Positions 9,701 through 17,560 are shown, numbered from the stretch's first letter. The stretch is 64,000 bases of DNA from Nostoc sp. TH1S01 (GCA_018993265.1 JAGKSW010000071.1:1-64000), one strand, 5' to 3'. Notes: a model not told the origin generated them from the letters alone. Translations and numbers: made by a program.

Positions 9701-10329
9701 CAAAAATCAAAAGCTTGTTCGTAAGCATCAATAGCTTTCTGTTTTTCGCCTAATGTATCGTAAATTTGGGCAATGTTATTTAAAGTGATAGCTCGCAAGT
9801 TTGGAGTTTCAGTATAAAGTAATGGAACTTGCTCATAAAAAGCGATCGCCTTTTGATATTCACCTAATCTATCGTATATGAGGCTGAGTGAAGTAGCTAC
9901 TGCTCCTTGACATTTGCGATCGCCTAAAGCTTGACAAATAGGTAGTGCTTTTTGAGCATATTCCAAGGCTTTACGATATTCACCACGAAACCAGTATAAT
10001 TTAGCAATTTGATCAAGAGTTTTAGCTTCTTTTTTGCGATCGCTTGCTAAACGCCAATATTTTAAGGCTTCTTCCCATTTAGCAATAACTTGAGTAATAG
10101 GTGTAGTTTTTAAGTCTAACTTTTTGGCTTCTGCTTCTGCTTTCTCAGCCGCAGCACGGTTAGCGTCTGGGGTATTGGTTTGGTTGCGCGGTTGAGTAGG
10201 TACGTTTAACTGGCTAGGTATCCGTTTGGGAGCAGCTTTGACCGTTTTTGAGGATAAAGATAAGCATAGCAATAGGGCTAACCCCAAAGGATACGATAGT
10301 GAAATGTAGCTTTTGTTTAGTTTGTGCAT
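6790..10329 (-). CDS. secreted CHAT-domain protein with tetratricopeptide repeats
   Basis: The 1179-residue product has an N-terminal signal sequence (hydrophobic core about residues 11-28, LGLALLLCLSLSS). A long array of TPR units occupies about residues 90-680 (many YxxALxxYxQAL patterns), and a CHAT (caspase HetF associated with TPRs) protease-like domain about residues 880-1179. The catalytic dyad is visible: His1039 in HLATHGF and Cys1088 in LSACETG. CHAT proteins are clan CD cysteine peptidases, but few cyanobacterial targets are known. The domain pairing is that of the HetF family group, yet the length and signal peptide argue against this being HetF. It is monocistronic and divergent from the manganese catalase. 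Confidence 0.88.
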   Translation of the reverse strand: MHKLNKSYISLSYPLGLALLLCLSLSSKTVKAAPKRIPSQLNVPTQPRNQTNTPDANRAAAEKAEAEAKKLDLKTTPITQVIAKWEEALKYWRLASDRKKEAKTLDQIAKLYWFRGEYRKALEYAQKALPICQALGDRKCQGAVATSLSLIYDRLGEYQKAIAFYEQVPLLYTETPNLRAITLNNIAQIYDTLGEKQKAIDAYEQAFDFWKKQGDVVNQAATLERIAFLYASLGEINKSLEILKQANSLDPEFKRDRSLSNLVYISLAGSICTDKLALLKKPPKVEQPKNASNQSANSHHDEVVSNQIEGWNKNVEKWHTLEILGGEADFLEIIGGFGYTQIGEYSKALEVYKKALNLRQIMGGKPAEAKTLIDVAEILNKQGKKQEAIDYLNQALDIQRQIKTRPAQADTLLTLGDVYSSLGAYPESLKAYEQALSLRRESGDRTQEADTLRNIGNVYRKLQNYPQALNYYQQALSISQTTGDCRNEAFILERISSIYLNSGNYQQAINSGHQAIALSHNLDVVEYKLAVEAGTSNTIAQVELKQKNYSQALKDSQKATKLAQKSGYKEIEGKAYTSTAEAYNALKQPEKAIQTYKEQLALYSQMGLLPEQAESLYNIAKLQRQNKQLSAALTEIDKAIKIIENIRKEVDSEDLRTSFFATVQDYYQLKINILMELHKQDPSKEYDGQALQTSESSRARVLVELLTQANIDIRKNISPELADEERRLQWLREAREKRLSELASQSQPSANLIASLKQEIEGIIKQQQELSVKIRTNSPKYAALNYPSPLTLSQIQQQLDANTLLLQYSLGKEHSYLWAVTPNSLDSYELPPQAQIDKAANDFRQSLVKPSATPKEQATASKQLSQIILAPVANKLANKRLVIVADGALQNIPFAALAEPTAQESYKPLIVNHEIVNLPSTSTIAILRQETQQRPKAPKAIAILADPVFSADDSRVTGKPESNSITPDLDLQRSALSRSAKNLNRNGWDRLQGTREEAQAILKLGSPTDSLAAFDFDANYNWVKNPQLSQYRVIHLATHGFADDVNPELSGIVLSLVDKQGKPERGYLRLNDIFNLNFPADLIVLSACETGQGKEIQGEGLVGLTRGLMYAGSPRIVVSLWNVDDEGTKELMSEFYRQMWKEGKSPVAALRAAQLSLWQNPNWRKPVYWAAFTLQGEWR

Positions 10330-11042
10330 GAATTTTCTTGTTTTTTCTAATTTAAAGCTTTTGTAACTTTTACTATTTCATATCCCAATATATTTAGTGT
10401 GTAATTTCCGTGACAGCAATATTTACACAGCAACCCATACCGTGCTTGATATTAAGCACAATCGAGAATAAACACTCAAACAAATGAACTATACAGGTCT
10501 AATTTTTGCAAAAATCATCTTATATTAGACCTATTACGTAATTTTATGGTTATTTTATGGCTTATCTTATTGAACAGATGACAGGGTTCATTTTTTGATG
10601 CGATCGTATGCCAGTAACTACCAAATTAAGTTAGACAGGGTTGTAAATTTGTTGGTGTATCCTAAGCGCAGCTAGTCAATTTTCTAATAACCTCTAACTA
10701 CTGCATTACGGCAACCTCACTATTAATCAACCAGAAAGTAGACATGATTGCTGATAAATTGTATTTTTTTAGCATCACATAATTCAGTCAATTTATCAGT
10801 TAATTACTGATAAACTTGTGCGGATGAAGGTGTTTATTAGTAATCATTGTTGAGTTTGTTTGATTTTAAGTATTGAGTTTAATACCTAAAAATAGCTAAG
10901 ATATCTATCTTTATTTGTGTTCATCTGTAGTCTTAAATCATCAGTAATTTTTTCGTTTTTTTCTCAAACTACAGGCTGATGTACATAATAGATTTACTTA
11001 GTTTCCTAGTAAGGAAAGGTAATAAAAACTTAGGAGACTAGA
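10330..11042. other. 713-bp divergent intergenic region
   Basis: This region lies between the CHAT-TPR gene and the manganese catalase and should hold both promoters. It is AT-rich with several partial inverted repeats, such as GATAAATTG near 10,751 against CAATTTATC near 10,790. It has one near-HIP1 site (GCGATCGT). I find no convincing open reading frame or RNA. A good Shine-Dalgarno, AGGAG at 11032-11036, marks the catalase start. Confidence 0.5.
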
Positions 11043-11963
11043 ATGTTTTACCACACCAAAAAATTACAGTATTTCAAACCACCAGAAAAGCCAGATGCAG
11101 TCTACGCTATGAAGATACAAGAATTGATTGGTGGTACTTTTGGTGAAATGACTGTAATGATGCAGTACTTATTTCAAGGCTGGAACTGTCGCGGCCCTGC
11201 AAAATACAGAGATATGCTGCTAGATGTGGGTACTGAAGAAATCGGTCACATTGAAATGCTGGCAACAATGATTGCCCATCTGCTAGATAAAGCGCCTGTG
11301 AAAGTCCAAGAAGAAGGTGCAACAGATGCGGTAGTGGGTGCTGTGATGGGTGGTACAAACCCACGGGATGTAATTATGAACGCAGCCATGAATCCTCAAC
11401 ACGCCATTGTTTCGGGTTTGGGTGCTACACCATCTGATAGCGTTGGCTATCCCTGGAACGGTCGTTTTATTGTTTCTAGTGGCAACCTTTTAGCTGATTT
11501 CCGTTCTAACCTCCATGCTGAAAGCCAAGGACGTTTGCAAGCGGTACGATTGTACGAGATGTCAAACGACCCAGGGGTAAGAGATACTCTGAGTTTTATG
11601 ATTGCGCGTGACACCATGCACCAAAATTTATGGTTAGCAGCAATTGAAGATTTAGAATCTGCGGGAATTGACAGTACTCCTGTTCCAGCTTCTTTCCCAT
11701 TAGATTTGGAAAAACGCGAGTTTGCTTATCAATTTTGGAATCACTCTGAAGGTACGGAAAGTTCTGAAGGTCGTTGGGCAAAAGGACAATCGATAGATGG
11801 TAAGGGAGAATTCCAATATGTTGCTAATCCCCAACCTTTAAGCCCTGAACCACAACTGCCCGTCTCTGACCCAAAATTACATGGTACACCCGGCCCTTTA
11901 CCTACACAAGTTAATGGTAGTCATGGAGGTTCTGTGGTTGATAAAACAGTGATTAGAAGTTAG
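11043..11963 (+). CDS. manganese (non-haem) catalase
   Basis: The 306-residue enzyme disproportionates hydrogen peroxide at a dimanganese centre in the cytoplasm. The expected ligands are present: Glu35 (GGTFGEMTVMMQY), Glu66 and His69 (TEEIGH), Glu160 (NLHAESQGR) and His193 (ARDTMHQNLW). The first three fall at the same numbers as in the Lactobacillus plantarum enzyme. The C-terminal 60 residues are a Pro- and Gly-rich tail, as in other long-form enzymes. The ATG follows AGGAG by six bases. It is a single-gene unit beside stress genes. Confidence 0.95.
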   Translation: MFYHTKKLQYFKPPEKPDAVYAMKIQELIGGTFGEMTVMMQYLFQGWNCRGPAKYRDMLLDVGTEEIGHIEMLATMIAHLLDKAPVKVQEEGATDAVVGAVMGGTNPRDVIMNAAMNPQHAIVSGLGATPSDSVGYPWNGRFIVSSGNLLADFRSNLHAESQGRLQAVRLYEMSNDPGVRDTLSFMIARDTMHQNLWLAAIEDLESAGIDSTPVPASFPLDLEKREFAYQFWNHSEGTESSEGRWAKGQSIDGKGEFQYVANPQPLSPEPQLPVSDPKLHGTPGPLPTQVNGSHGGSVVDKTVIRS

Positions 11964-12365
11964 TAAAAATGTTGTAGCGACTTTTGGCTAGAGGTTAGCA
12001 TAACCCAACTTTTGTCCGTTTCCTATTCTTTAGTCATCAAGGAAAATTAACCTATTGATGACAAATAACTTTCGGTTCTTGATGAATGAGGTAGGGTGAA
12101 TAAGAAACCCTACCTCATTGGTCGCAAATGAGTAAAAGTTCTCTATAAATGAGGTGGCGTTAGTAGTGCGTTTTTGTAGTTGGGTAGGCGATCGCACATC
12201 AGTAAACAGTTATCAGTTATCAATAAACAATGGAATATAGCTGTTTGGATCGCTTTATTAATTAGCCATTCGCACTCAGGTAAATTCTGAATTCTGGCTC
12301 CTGACTCCTGAATTCTATTTTGATAATATTTACTTTACGAATCAGCTCTAGGAGTTATAACTTTA
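11964..12365. other. intergenic region between catalase and small RNA array
   Basis: About 400 bp without a gene. It holds a 13-bp hairpin at 12085-12119, a GGCGATCGC site near 12188 and short direct repeats such as CAGTTATCAGTTATCA near 12207. It also contains runs of CTGACTCCTGAATTC-type repeat near 12300. No coding potential was seen. Confidence 0.5.
12085..12119. repeat. perfect 13-bp inverted repeat after the catalase gene
   Basis: AATGAGGTAGGGT pairs perfectly with ACCCTACCTCATT around a 9-nt loop. No U-run follows on either strand, so a mobile palindrome or an RNA-stabilising hairpin is as likely as termination of the catalase transcript 120 bp upstream. AATGAGGTGGCG recurs about 30 bp later. 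Confidence 0.6.
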
Positions 12366-12371
12366 TCCGGA
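12366..12371 (+). promoter_or_regulatory. TCCGGA (DIF+-like) element of unit 1
   Basis: TCCGGA lies centred about 35 bases before the GGTAGATGCACC start of the first unit, the position reported for heterocyst-specific (DIF+) promoters. Units 2-4 carry TCCGGT at 12491, 12618 and 12742 at the same distance. A weak TAGAAC -10-like hexamer lies in the spacer of units 2 and 4. Confidence 0.6.
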
Positions 12372-12401
12372 TTAGTTAGCATTTGCCGAGAACAGTTTAT
12401 T

Positions 12402-12462
12402 GGTAGATGCACCTTGATCTTCAACTCCCCTAGCTGTTTAACATAGCTGGGGGATTTTTTTT
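12402..12462 (+). ncRNA. nsiR1: NsiR1-like small RNA, unit 1
   Basis: The predicted transcript is about 61 nt. A single-stranded 5' part beginning GGTAGATGCACC leads to a terminator hairpin in which TCCCCTAGCTG pairs with TAGCTGGGGGA (one G-U at the sixth pair) around a 7-nt loop, then eight T. The start is inferred from the spacing to TCCGGA; the end is the T-run. This unit differs most from the others in the spacer. Confidence 0.72.
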
Positions 12463-12526
12463 GTGTACTTTCACAATTAGAAAAATTTTATCCGGTTTGT
12501 GGCGATCGCAAATAGAACAATTAATT

Positions 12527-12589
12527 GGTAGATGCACCCTGATAACTAACTCCCCTAGCTGGCTCACACCAACTGGGGGATTTTTTTTT
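12527..12589 (+). ncRNA. nsiR1: NsiR1-like small RNA, unit 2
   Basis: About 63 nt, with the same 5' end (GGTAGATGCACC). The hairpin TCCCCTAGCTGG/CCAACTGGGGGA has one C-A mismatch and a 6-nt loop, then nine T. A GCGATCGC site sits in the promoter spacer, between the TCCGGT element and the predicted start. Confidence 0.72.
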
Positions 12590-12653
12590 GTGTTATTCCA
12601 GAATTAGAAAAATTTTATCCGGTTTGTGGCGATCGCAAACAGAACAATTAATT

Positions 12654-12715
12654 GGTAGATGCACCCTGATAACTAACTCCCCTAGCTGGCTCACACCAAC
12701 TGGGGGATTTTTTTT
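12654..12715 (+). ncRNA. nsiR1: NsiR1-like small RNA, unit 3
   Basis: Almost identical to unit 2, including hairpin, loop and T-run; one difference is CAAACAG for CAAATAG in the spacer. Such identity suggests recent tandem duplication or gene conversion between units 2 and 3. Confidence 0.72.
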
Positions 12716-12777
12716 GTTCTTTCAGAATTAGAAAAATTTTATCCGGTTTGTGGCGATCGCAAATAGAACAATTAATT

Positions 12778-12836
12778 GGTAGATGCACCCTGATAACTAA
12801 TTCCCCCGGCGGCTGCCACCACTGGGGGATTTTTTT
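12778..12836 (+). ncRNA. nsiR1: NsiR1-like small RNA, unit 4
   Basis: About 59 nt. The 5' half equals that of units 2 and 3, but the stem is changed to TCCCCCGGCGG against CCACTGGGGGA. Pairing in the lower stem is kept despite the base changes, which indicates selection on the hairpin. Seven T follow. Confidence 0.7.
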
Positions 12837-12977
12837 ATTGATTGCAAACATCATTGCCGCGAGTGTGATTTTCAAGGTGCAGATATAAAAGCACACTTGA
12901 TTTGTGATATCGCTCTTCAATCATTTACTCAGAATAAATGGCAGTGAACATCAAAAATTATCACAAATCAAACAGGC

Positions 12978-13553
12978 TTATCTTTGCCAACCAACTAACC
13001 CCACTATTTCTAATGCTTCAGCAACTTGAGGGTGTAATGTGCAGTACCATATATCCTCAAAACTCCACTCAACCAAGAGTGCTGTGGGAAATGGCGAACC
13101 ATCAGTGTGGGTTGGCAAAGAGCAATTTAAGTATTTCGCCAGCAAATAGCCCAGCCTAGCATATTGCAGGTTAACTGCACCGTAATGGTCATAACTAGCT
13201 GCTTTGGCTAATTCAGAGGTTGTCGTAGTCCGATGAGGAAAATGATAATGAGCTACTAACATAGCTCTGTGTCCCGCCGTAAGGTTAGCTTCAATAGCAC
13301 TAAAAGCTTCGGCATATTCCTCGGCTGAAGGGAGAAATTTATCAATGTGAGAGTCAGGAGTATCAATTACCTCCTCCATATCATCCAAAGCAGCCGCAAT
13401 GAGTTCACTACAAAAGGCGCTTTTCGTGTATCCCATCAATTGAGCCAGTTTTTCTAAGCGGGAGTTATCGGTAGGTACGAGCGTCACGGAAAACCTAACT
13501 GACTCTTCCTGGCACTGCAACATCTTGTGTGCTAATCTTTGAACCTTAGTCAT
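12978..13553 (-). CDS. unknown protein, RHH-like N-terminus and helical C-terminal domain
   Basis: About 191 residues from the ATG at 13553; an upstream TTG at 13613 would add 20 residues with a poorly placed ribosome site. Residues about 18-60 (RFSVTLVPTDNSRLEKLAQL, then a TKSAFCSELIAAAL segment) look like a CopG/MetJ-type ribbon-helix-helix or a short strand-helix-helix unit. The C-terminal part (AMLVAHYHFPHRTTTTSELA and a YGAVNLQYARLGYLLA segment) resembles a helical domain that I associate with the N-terminus of some HNH endonuclease-type proteins, but no nuclease domain is present. It reads towards the small RNA array. Function unknown. Confidence 0.6.
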   Translation of the reverse strand: MTKVQRLAHKMLQCQEESVRFSVTLVPTDNSRLEKLAQLMGYTKSAFCSELIAAALDDMEEVIDTPDSHIDKFLPSAEEYAEAFSAIEANLTAGHRAMLVAHYHFPHRTTTTSELAKAASYDHYGAVNLQYARLGYLLAKYLNCSLPTHTDGSPFPTALLVEWSFEDIWYCTLHPQVAEALEIVGLVGWQR

Positions 13554-13759
13554 AATGGAAAAATGCACCAAAAATAATTCATCATTTTTAACACCAGTAT
13601 TTACGGTGGTCAAATCCTGCTAAGTGTGCATGATGAATGGGGTGTTAAAACTTTCAAGAAACACAACCATAAATTACTGAGACTGGCACGCAGATTTAGT
13701 TGAGTCGTGGTAGATTTTAGGGCAGTATTTAGAGCCACTGGGGCTGTCTTCCGAGTAAA

Positions 13760-15304
13760 ATGATGAATCCCAATAAATTGGTAATCGGAATCGACTGTAG
13801 TACCACTGCCTGTAAAGCGATCGCCTGGAACCAACAAGGACTAACTGTAGCCGCCCGAAGGGCAAGTTATAGCTTATTACAACCACAAGCGTCGTGGTAT
13901 GAACAGGATGCAACCCAATGGTGGCATAGTACTTGTGATGCCATCAAGCAATTGTTGACGCAGGTAGATGCTAAACAAATAGAGGCTGTTTGTATTACCC
14001 ATCAACGCGAAACTTTTGTAGCTGTGGATAGTGAAGGTAAACCTGTTCGTAATGCCATTGTCTGGATGGACAAACGCAGCCGTCAGCAAGTAAATTTATT
14101 GGCACAAAAAATTGGCACAGAACAAATTAACCAAATAACGGGTAAACCAAATGCAATGACTCCTTCTTTACCTAAAATTATTTGGTTAACCCAGCACGAA
14201 CAGGAAACTGTCAGTCGCACCCATAAATTCTTAGATGTTCATGGCTATTTAGTTTATCAGTTGACCAAAAACTTTCGTACTAGTTTAGCATCCGCCGATC
14301 CAATGGGAGTCATAGATATGCAAGCTCAGACTTGGGCAGTGGATTTACTGTATTGTTTAGGACTAAAACCAGAACAATTTGCTGAGTTAGTACAACCAGG
14401 TTCGATAATTGGCTATGTCAGTAAAAGCGCAGCAGCAGTCACGGGATTACCTGATGGTTTACCTATAATTGCTGGTGCTGGAGATGGTCAATGTGCAGGT
14501 TTAGGTGCAAATGCTGTGGATAAAGGGCGCGCCTATCTTAACTTAGGCACTGCGATCGCCAGTGGCATCATCAGCAGCGATTATCTCGTAAATCCAGCCT
14601 TTCGTACTATGTATGCACCGATGCCTCAATCTTATTTTTTAGAAACTGTATTATTGGGTGGCGTATTCACAATCAATTGGTTTGTAGAAAAATTTGCCAA
14701 TGACTTGTGCCATTATCATCTGAATCTCAGCCCAGAAGAAATTCTCGAAACGGCAGCTGCCAAATTATCTCCTGGTGCAGATGGCTTAATGTTAGTACCT
14801 TACTGGAATCATGTCATGAATCCTTATTGGGATAATAGTGCTTCTGGTATTACTATTGGCTGGACAGCAACACATGGAAGAGAACATCTTTATCGAGCCA
14901 TTTTAGAAGGTATTGCTTTTGAACAAAAGCTTGTAGGGGATGCCGTTATGGCAGCCATGCAGCAAAATTTCACTGAGTATGTAGTTATGGGTGGTGGTTC
15001 TCGAAGCCATCTTTGGTGCCAAATTATTGCTGACATTACTGGTGTGCCAGTAGTGCGTTCTACAACCACAGAGGCGACTTGTCTGGGAGCAGGAATTCTC
15101 GCTGCTGTTGCCGTAGGGTGGTATCCTGACATTAATACTGCGGCTTTATCAATGACGGGTACAGGAACAGGTTTTACCCCTAATTCCCAAACACAAGCTA
15201 TTTATGAAAAACTTTATACCGAAGTCTACAAACCATTATTTCCTACCTTACAGTCATTAGTGCAGCGATTGACTGATTTAACACAAATTGAAAAAAACTC
15301 ATAA
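13760..15304 (+). CDS. FGGY-family carbohydrate kinase, xylulokinase-like
   Basis: The 514-residue product has both halves of the FGGY fold. The N-terminal phosphate-binding loop is GIDCSTTACKAI; VWMDKRS and ASADPMGVIDMQ are in the substrate half. The C-terminal half has ADP-binding motifs GAGDGQCAGLG, LNLGTAIASG and VMGGGSRSHLW. FGGY enzymes phosphorylate sugars or polyols with ATP; the sequence sits nearest the xylulokinase branch, but the sugar cannot be fixed by eye. It begins ATGATG, and I take the first. A GpsA-like dehydrogenase follows 11 bp later, so the pair likely handles one polyol or triose phosphate route. Confidence 0.85.
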   Translation: MMNPNKLVIGIDCSTTACKAIAWNQQGLTVAARRASYSLLQPQASWYEQDATQWWHSTCDAIKQLLTQVDAKQIEAVCITHQRETFVAVDSEGKPVRNAIVWMDKRSRQQVNLLAQKIGTEQINQITGKPNAMTPSLPKIIWLTQHEQETVSRTHKFLDVHGYLVYQLTKNFRTSLASADPMGVIDMQAQTWAVDLLYCLGLKPEQFAELVQPGSIIGYVSKSAAAVTGLPDGLPIIAGAGDGQCAGLGANAVDKGRAYLNLGTAIASGIISSDYLVNPAFRTMYAPMPQSYFLETVLLGGVFTINWFVEKFANDLCHYHLNLSPEEILETAAAKLSPGADGLMLVPYWNHVMNPYWDNSASGITIGWTATHGREHLYRAILEGIAFEQKLVGDAVMAAMQQNFTEYVVMGGGSRSHLWCQIIADITGVPVVRSTTTEATCLGAGILAAVAVGWYPDINTAALSMTGTGTGFTPNSQTQAIYEKLYTEVYKPLFPTLQSLVQRLTDLTQIEKNS

Positions 15305-15315
15305 GGGTTGGCGCA

Positions 15316-16404
15316 ATGGCGAGAATTTTAATTTTAGGGGCTGGAGTCATGGGAACAGCTTTAAGTGTTCCCCTAACTGATAACGGGCATACAGTTAATT
15401 TAGTCGGTACACATCTAGATGGTAAGATTATTGCCCAGATACAAGCGGGTTTTTCCCATCCCCGCTTGGGAATTCAGGTGGCTTCTGGAGTTACTGCTTA
15501 TACCTGCGATCAATTAGCTGAAGCCATTAAAGATGTAGATTTAGTTGTTATTGGCGTTAATTCTCATGGGATAGAATGGGCAGCCCAAACTCTTAGTGAG
15601 GTATTACCTGCTGATATTCCCATATTATTAGTGACTAAAGGGTTGGCAGGTGATGGTGAGAAACTATCGATTTTGCCTGACGTTGTGGCTGCTCATTTCT
15701 CAGACGCTAGGCGTGAACAAATTCAAATTGCTGCTATTGGTGGCCCTTCCATCGCCCAAGAATTAGCCGCCCGTCGCCATACTTGCGTTATTTTTACTAG
15801 TAAAAACTCAGCTTTATTACAATACTTAACCGAGTTAGTAGGTACTCCTTATTATCACATTTGGAAAAATACTGATGTGATTGGTGTGGAAGTTTGTGTG
15901 GCACTCAAAAATGTTTATGCTCTTGCTGTCGGACTTGTGATCGGCTTTTTGGAAAAAGCAGGTAAAGCAGCCAATGATGCTGAAATGCACAATTTAGCCG
16001 CGGCTATCTTTGCTCAGGGTATGTGGGAGACAGCTTACTTAGTAGAAAAAATGGGAGGACAACCTAAAAGCGTTAATAGTCTGGCTGGTGCTGGTGATTT
16101 ATACGTTACCTGTCAAGGTGGACGTAACAGCCGTATGGGACGTTTATTAGGGTTGGGTATCCCTTATAGTCAAGCTAAAGCTGAATATATGCCGAATGAT
16201 ACTGTTGAGGGTGCTTCCCTAGCTTTAGCAATTGGGCAAACAGTAGAAAATATGATTGACAAAAGGGATTTGGATGATGCCGCCCTTCCCTTATTACGTA
16301 CCATGATTGATATTGTCTGTCATGATGCCCCAACCATTATTCCTTGGGAAAAGTTTTTTGCTCAATCTCCATCTCCGGAATTTGACTGTAGGTATTGCGA
16401 GTAA
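15316..16404 (+). CDS. NAD(P)-dependent glycerol-3-phosphate dehydrogenase-like protein
   Basis: The 362-residue product has an N-terminal Rossmann motif ILGAGVMGTALS and the GpsA hallmarks LVTKGLAG and AIGGPSIAQELA. It also has VGVEVCVALKNVYALAVGL-type catalytic Lys and NSLAGAGDLYVTCQGGRNSR. The set is characteristic of GpsA, which interconverts dihydroxyacetone phosphate and glycerol 3-phosphate. It is slightly longer than the usual 300-340 residues, with an unusual QSPSPEFDCRYCE tail. Because it follows an FGGY kinase by 11 bp, it may serve a sugar or polyol phosphate pathway, with the housekeeping gpsA elsewhere. Confidence 0.85.
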   Translation: MARILILGAGVMGTALSVPLTDNGHTVNLVGTHLDGKIIAQIQAGFSHPRLGIQVASGVTAYTCDQLAEAIKDVDLVVIGVNSHGIEWAAQTLSEVLPADIPILLVTKGLAGDGEKLSILPDVVAAHFSDARREQIQIAAIGGPSIAQELAARRHTCVIFTSKNSALLQYLTELVGTPYYHIWKNTDVIGVEVCVALKNVYALAVGLVIGFLEKAGKAANDAEMHNLAAAIFAQGMWETAYLVEKMGGQPKSVNSLAGAGDLYVTCQGGRNSRMGRLLGLGIPYSQAKAEYMPNDTVEGASLALAIGQTVENMIDKRDLDDAALPLLRTMIDIVCHDAPTIIPWEKFFAQSPSPEFDCRYCE

Positions 16405-16616
16405 GCCAGGGAACTTTTCTGGCATTTCCCCTAGTTCTCCCCTATTCGCTTATAAATTAAAGGTGACATCAACTCCCTTCGGGAGAGGGAACAGGGAACG
16501 GTTAACGGGCAAAAGTTCGTCAGTTTGTTACCTCTTCCTACCCGAAGAGGTTTGATTCCCCCAGCTTGTAGTGGGTAAGTGTTGGCAGCGTGTTACACCT
16601 TGCCACATACAGTCCC

Positions 16617-16667
16617 TGTTACCTACCTTCACGAGTAAGTTCAGAAATCAAATCAGATTGCTATAGA
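16617..16667. repeat. one end of the TATAG-type MITE-like repeat
   Basis: CTACCTTCACGAGTAA, then TTCAGAAATCAAATCAGATT and GCTATA, matches one end of the elements at 22395, 32265 and 49205. The other end is missing or degraded; upstream at 16470-16500 lies GAGAGGGAACAGGGAACGG, resembling the internal GGGAACA repeats of those elements. It lies directly before the next gene and may supply part of its leader. Confidence 0.6.
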
Positions 16668-16685
16668 GATATTGGAATTTATTCT

Positions 16686-17396
16686 ATGATCAGGCACATA
16701 CTGACGTGTTTACTTTGCGTTACTTCCGTGACTAGCACTTTGTTTTTTTCTTTACAAGCAGCCTTGGCTGAAGACAAAATTCCCGCAACTTCATTCACAG
16801 AACTGAAACAGCCAGTTTTCAAAAGGCTAAACTTGTTTGGTGGTAAGATTATACCTCCAAAAACAAAGGTGCAAGGCTATTCACTAAATGATGTGGCTCA
16901 AGCGATCGCTTACTTCTCTACAAGTCGTAACAACTTAGCTTTTTTACCTCATACACCGTTCCAAATCCTTTATATTCAGGACTTTAGTAACAACACAGCC
17001 ACTTTTACTGTACCTCCTGGCACAATCTTATTCGTTCCCATCGGTTATATCACTGATTCTCCCCCTGTCATTGGTAATTTTCCGACAACTTTTGAACAAG
17101 CAGCCAATTATGTTTTTGATTCCCAGCAGATAAGTGGAAAATTTGAAATTGTAGTTAATGGTGTAAAAACAACTATTAACGACCCTCGTTATATTGGTGG
17201 GCCAGTCTTTGCGCCTGGGCTATTGGACGGAGGTGGTTCTCATTTTCTCCAAGTTGGTGTTTTTCTCACCCCTTTATCCCCAGGCGAGCATACTATCTCA
17301 GGTCAGTTTTCTGCAACGGGTAATGCCGTTATTGATACGCTTGGACAAGCGTTTTCGAGCGGATTCACTTATAAAGTGATCGTCAAAGGTAATTAG
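16686..17396 (+). CDS. secreted protein of unknown function
   Basis: The 236-residue product starts with a clear signal peptide (MIRHILTCLLCVTSV, cleavage probably after LQAALA). The mature protein is beta-rich with no Cys, and ends with SPGEHTISGQFSATGNAVID and FTYKVIVKGN, typical of an immunoglobulin-like or jelly-roll exported domain. I chose the ATG at 16686 because a frame open from 16590 translates the repeat and hides the signal peptide. A strong terminator follows, so it is probably a single-gene unit. No family is recognised. Confidence 0.7.
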   Translation: MIRHILTCLLCVTSVTSTLFFSLQAALAEDKIPATSFTELKQPVFKRLNLFGGKIIPPKTKVQGYSLNDVAQAIAYFSTSRNNLAFLPHTPFQILYIQDFSNNTATFTVPPGTILFVPIGYITDSPPVIGNFPTTFEQAANYVFDSQQISGKFEIVVNGVKTTINDPRYIGGPVFAPGLLDGGGSHFLQVGVFLTPLSPGEHTISGQFSATGNAVIDTLGQAFSSGFTYKVIVKGN

Positions 17397-17412
17397 TTTT
17401 AGTTGAAGCTAA

Positions 17413-17444
17413 AAAAGCGCCCTCTGTTACCAGAGGGCGCTTTT
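17413..17444. terminator. strong Rho-independent terminator
   Basis: A 14-bp perfect stem, AAAAGCGCCCTCTG with CAGAGGGCGCTTTT, and a 4-nt loop lie 17 bp after the secreted-protein stop. The flanking A and T runs let it work in both directions. Confidence 0.92.
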
Positions 17445-17560
17445 CGTTTAGTTAACCTATAAAATTATCCGTACATGCCAAAGAGGCAAAAGCCTCCTCA
17501 CAACGAATGAAACAAACACATTTTTCTTGTTGGGCTAAAGAAACTTAATTAAGCAGAATC

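Larger units (their letters stand above)
12366..12836 (+). repeat. tandem array of four promoter-sRNA-terminator units (NsiR1-like)
   Basis: Four direct repeats start with TCCGG at 12366, 12491, 12618 and 12742, spaced 125, 127 and 124 bp. Each carries (T)TATCCGG, a variable spacer, ATTGGTAGATGCACC and then a GC-rich hairpin with a run of T. Units 2 and 3 are almost identical; units 1 and 4 diverge most. The stem changes in unit 4 keep base pairing. This matches what is published for NsiR1 of heterocystous cyanobacteria: tandem direct repeats, about 60-nt RNA and a TCCGGA element near -35 under HetR control. Confidence 0.8.

Noticed and set aside
6790..10329. CHAT-TPR gene as hetF
   Set aside because: It has a signal peptide and about 1,180 residues, which do not suit HetF, and it is on the opposite strand and 2 kb from the small RNA array.
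12366..12836. Tandem repeats as a CRISPR array
   Set aside because: Repeat units of about 125 bp are homologous over almost their full length, without unique spacers, and each has a terminator; no cas genes are in the window.
12648..12920. Minus-strand reading frame through the small RNA array
   Set aside because: It reads translated repeat units (the same words twice), has no ribosome site and lies antisense to the terminators.
16590..16685. Upstream start for the secreted protein at 16686
   Set aside because: It reads through the repeat end and hides the signal peptide.
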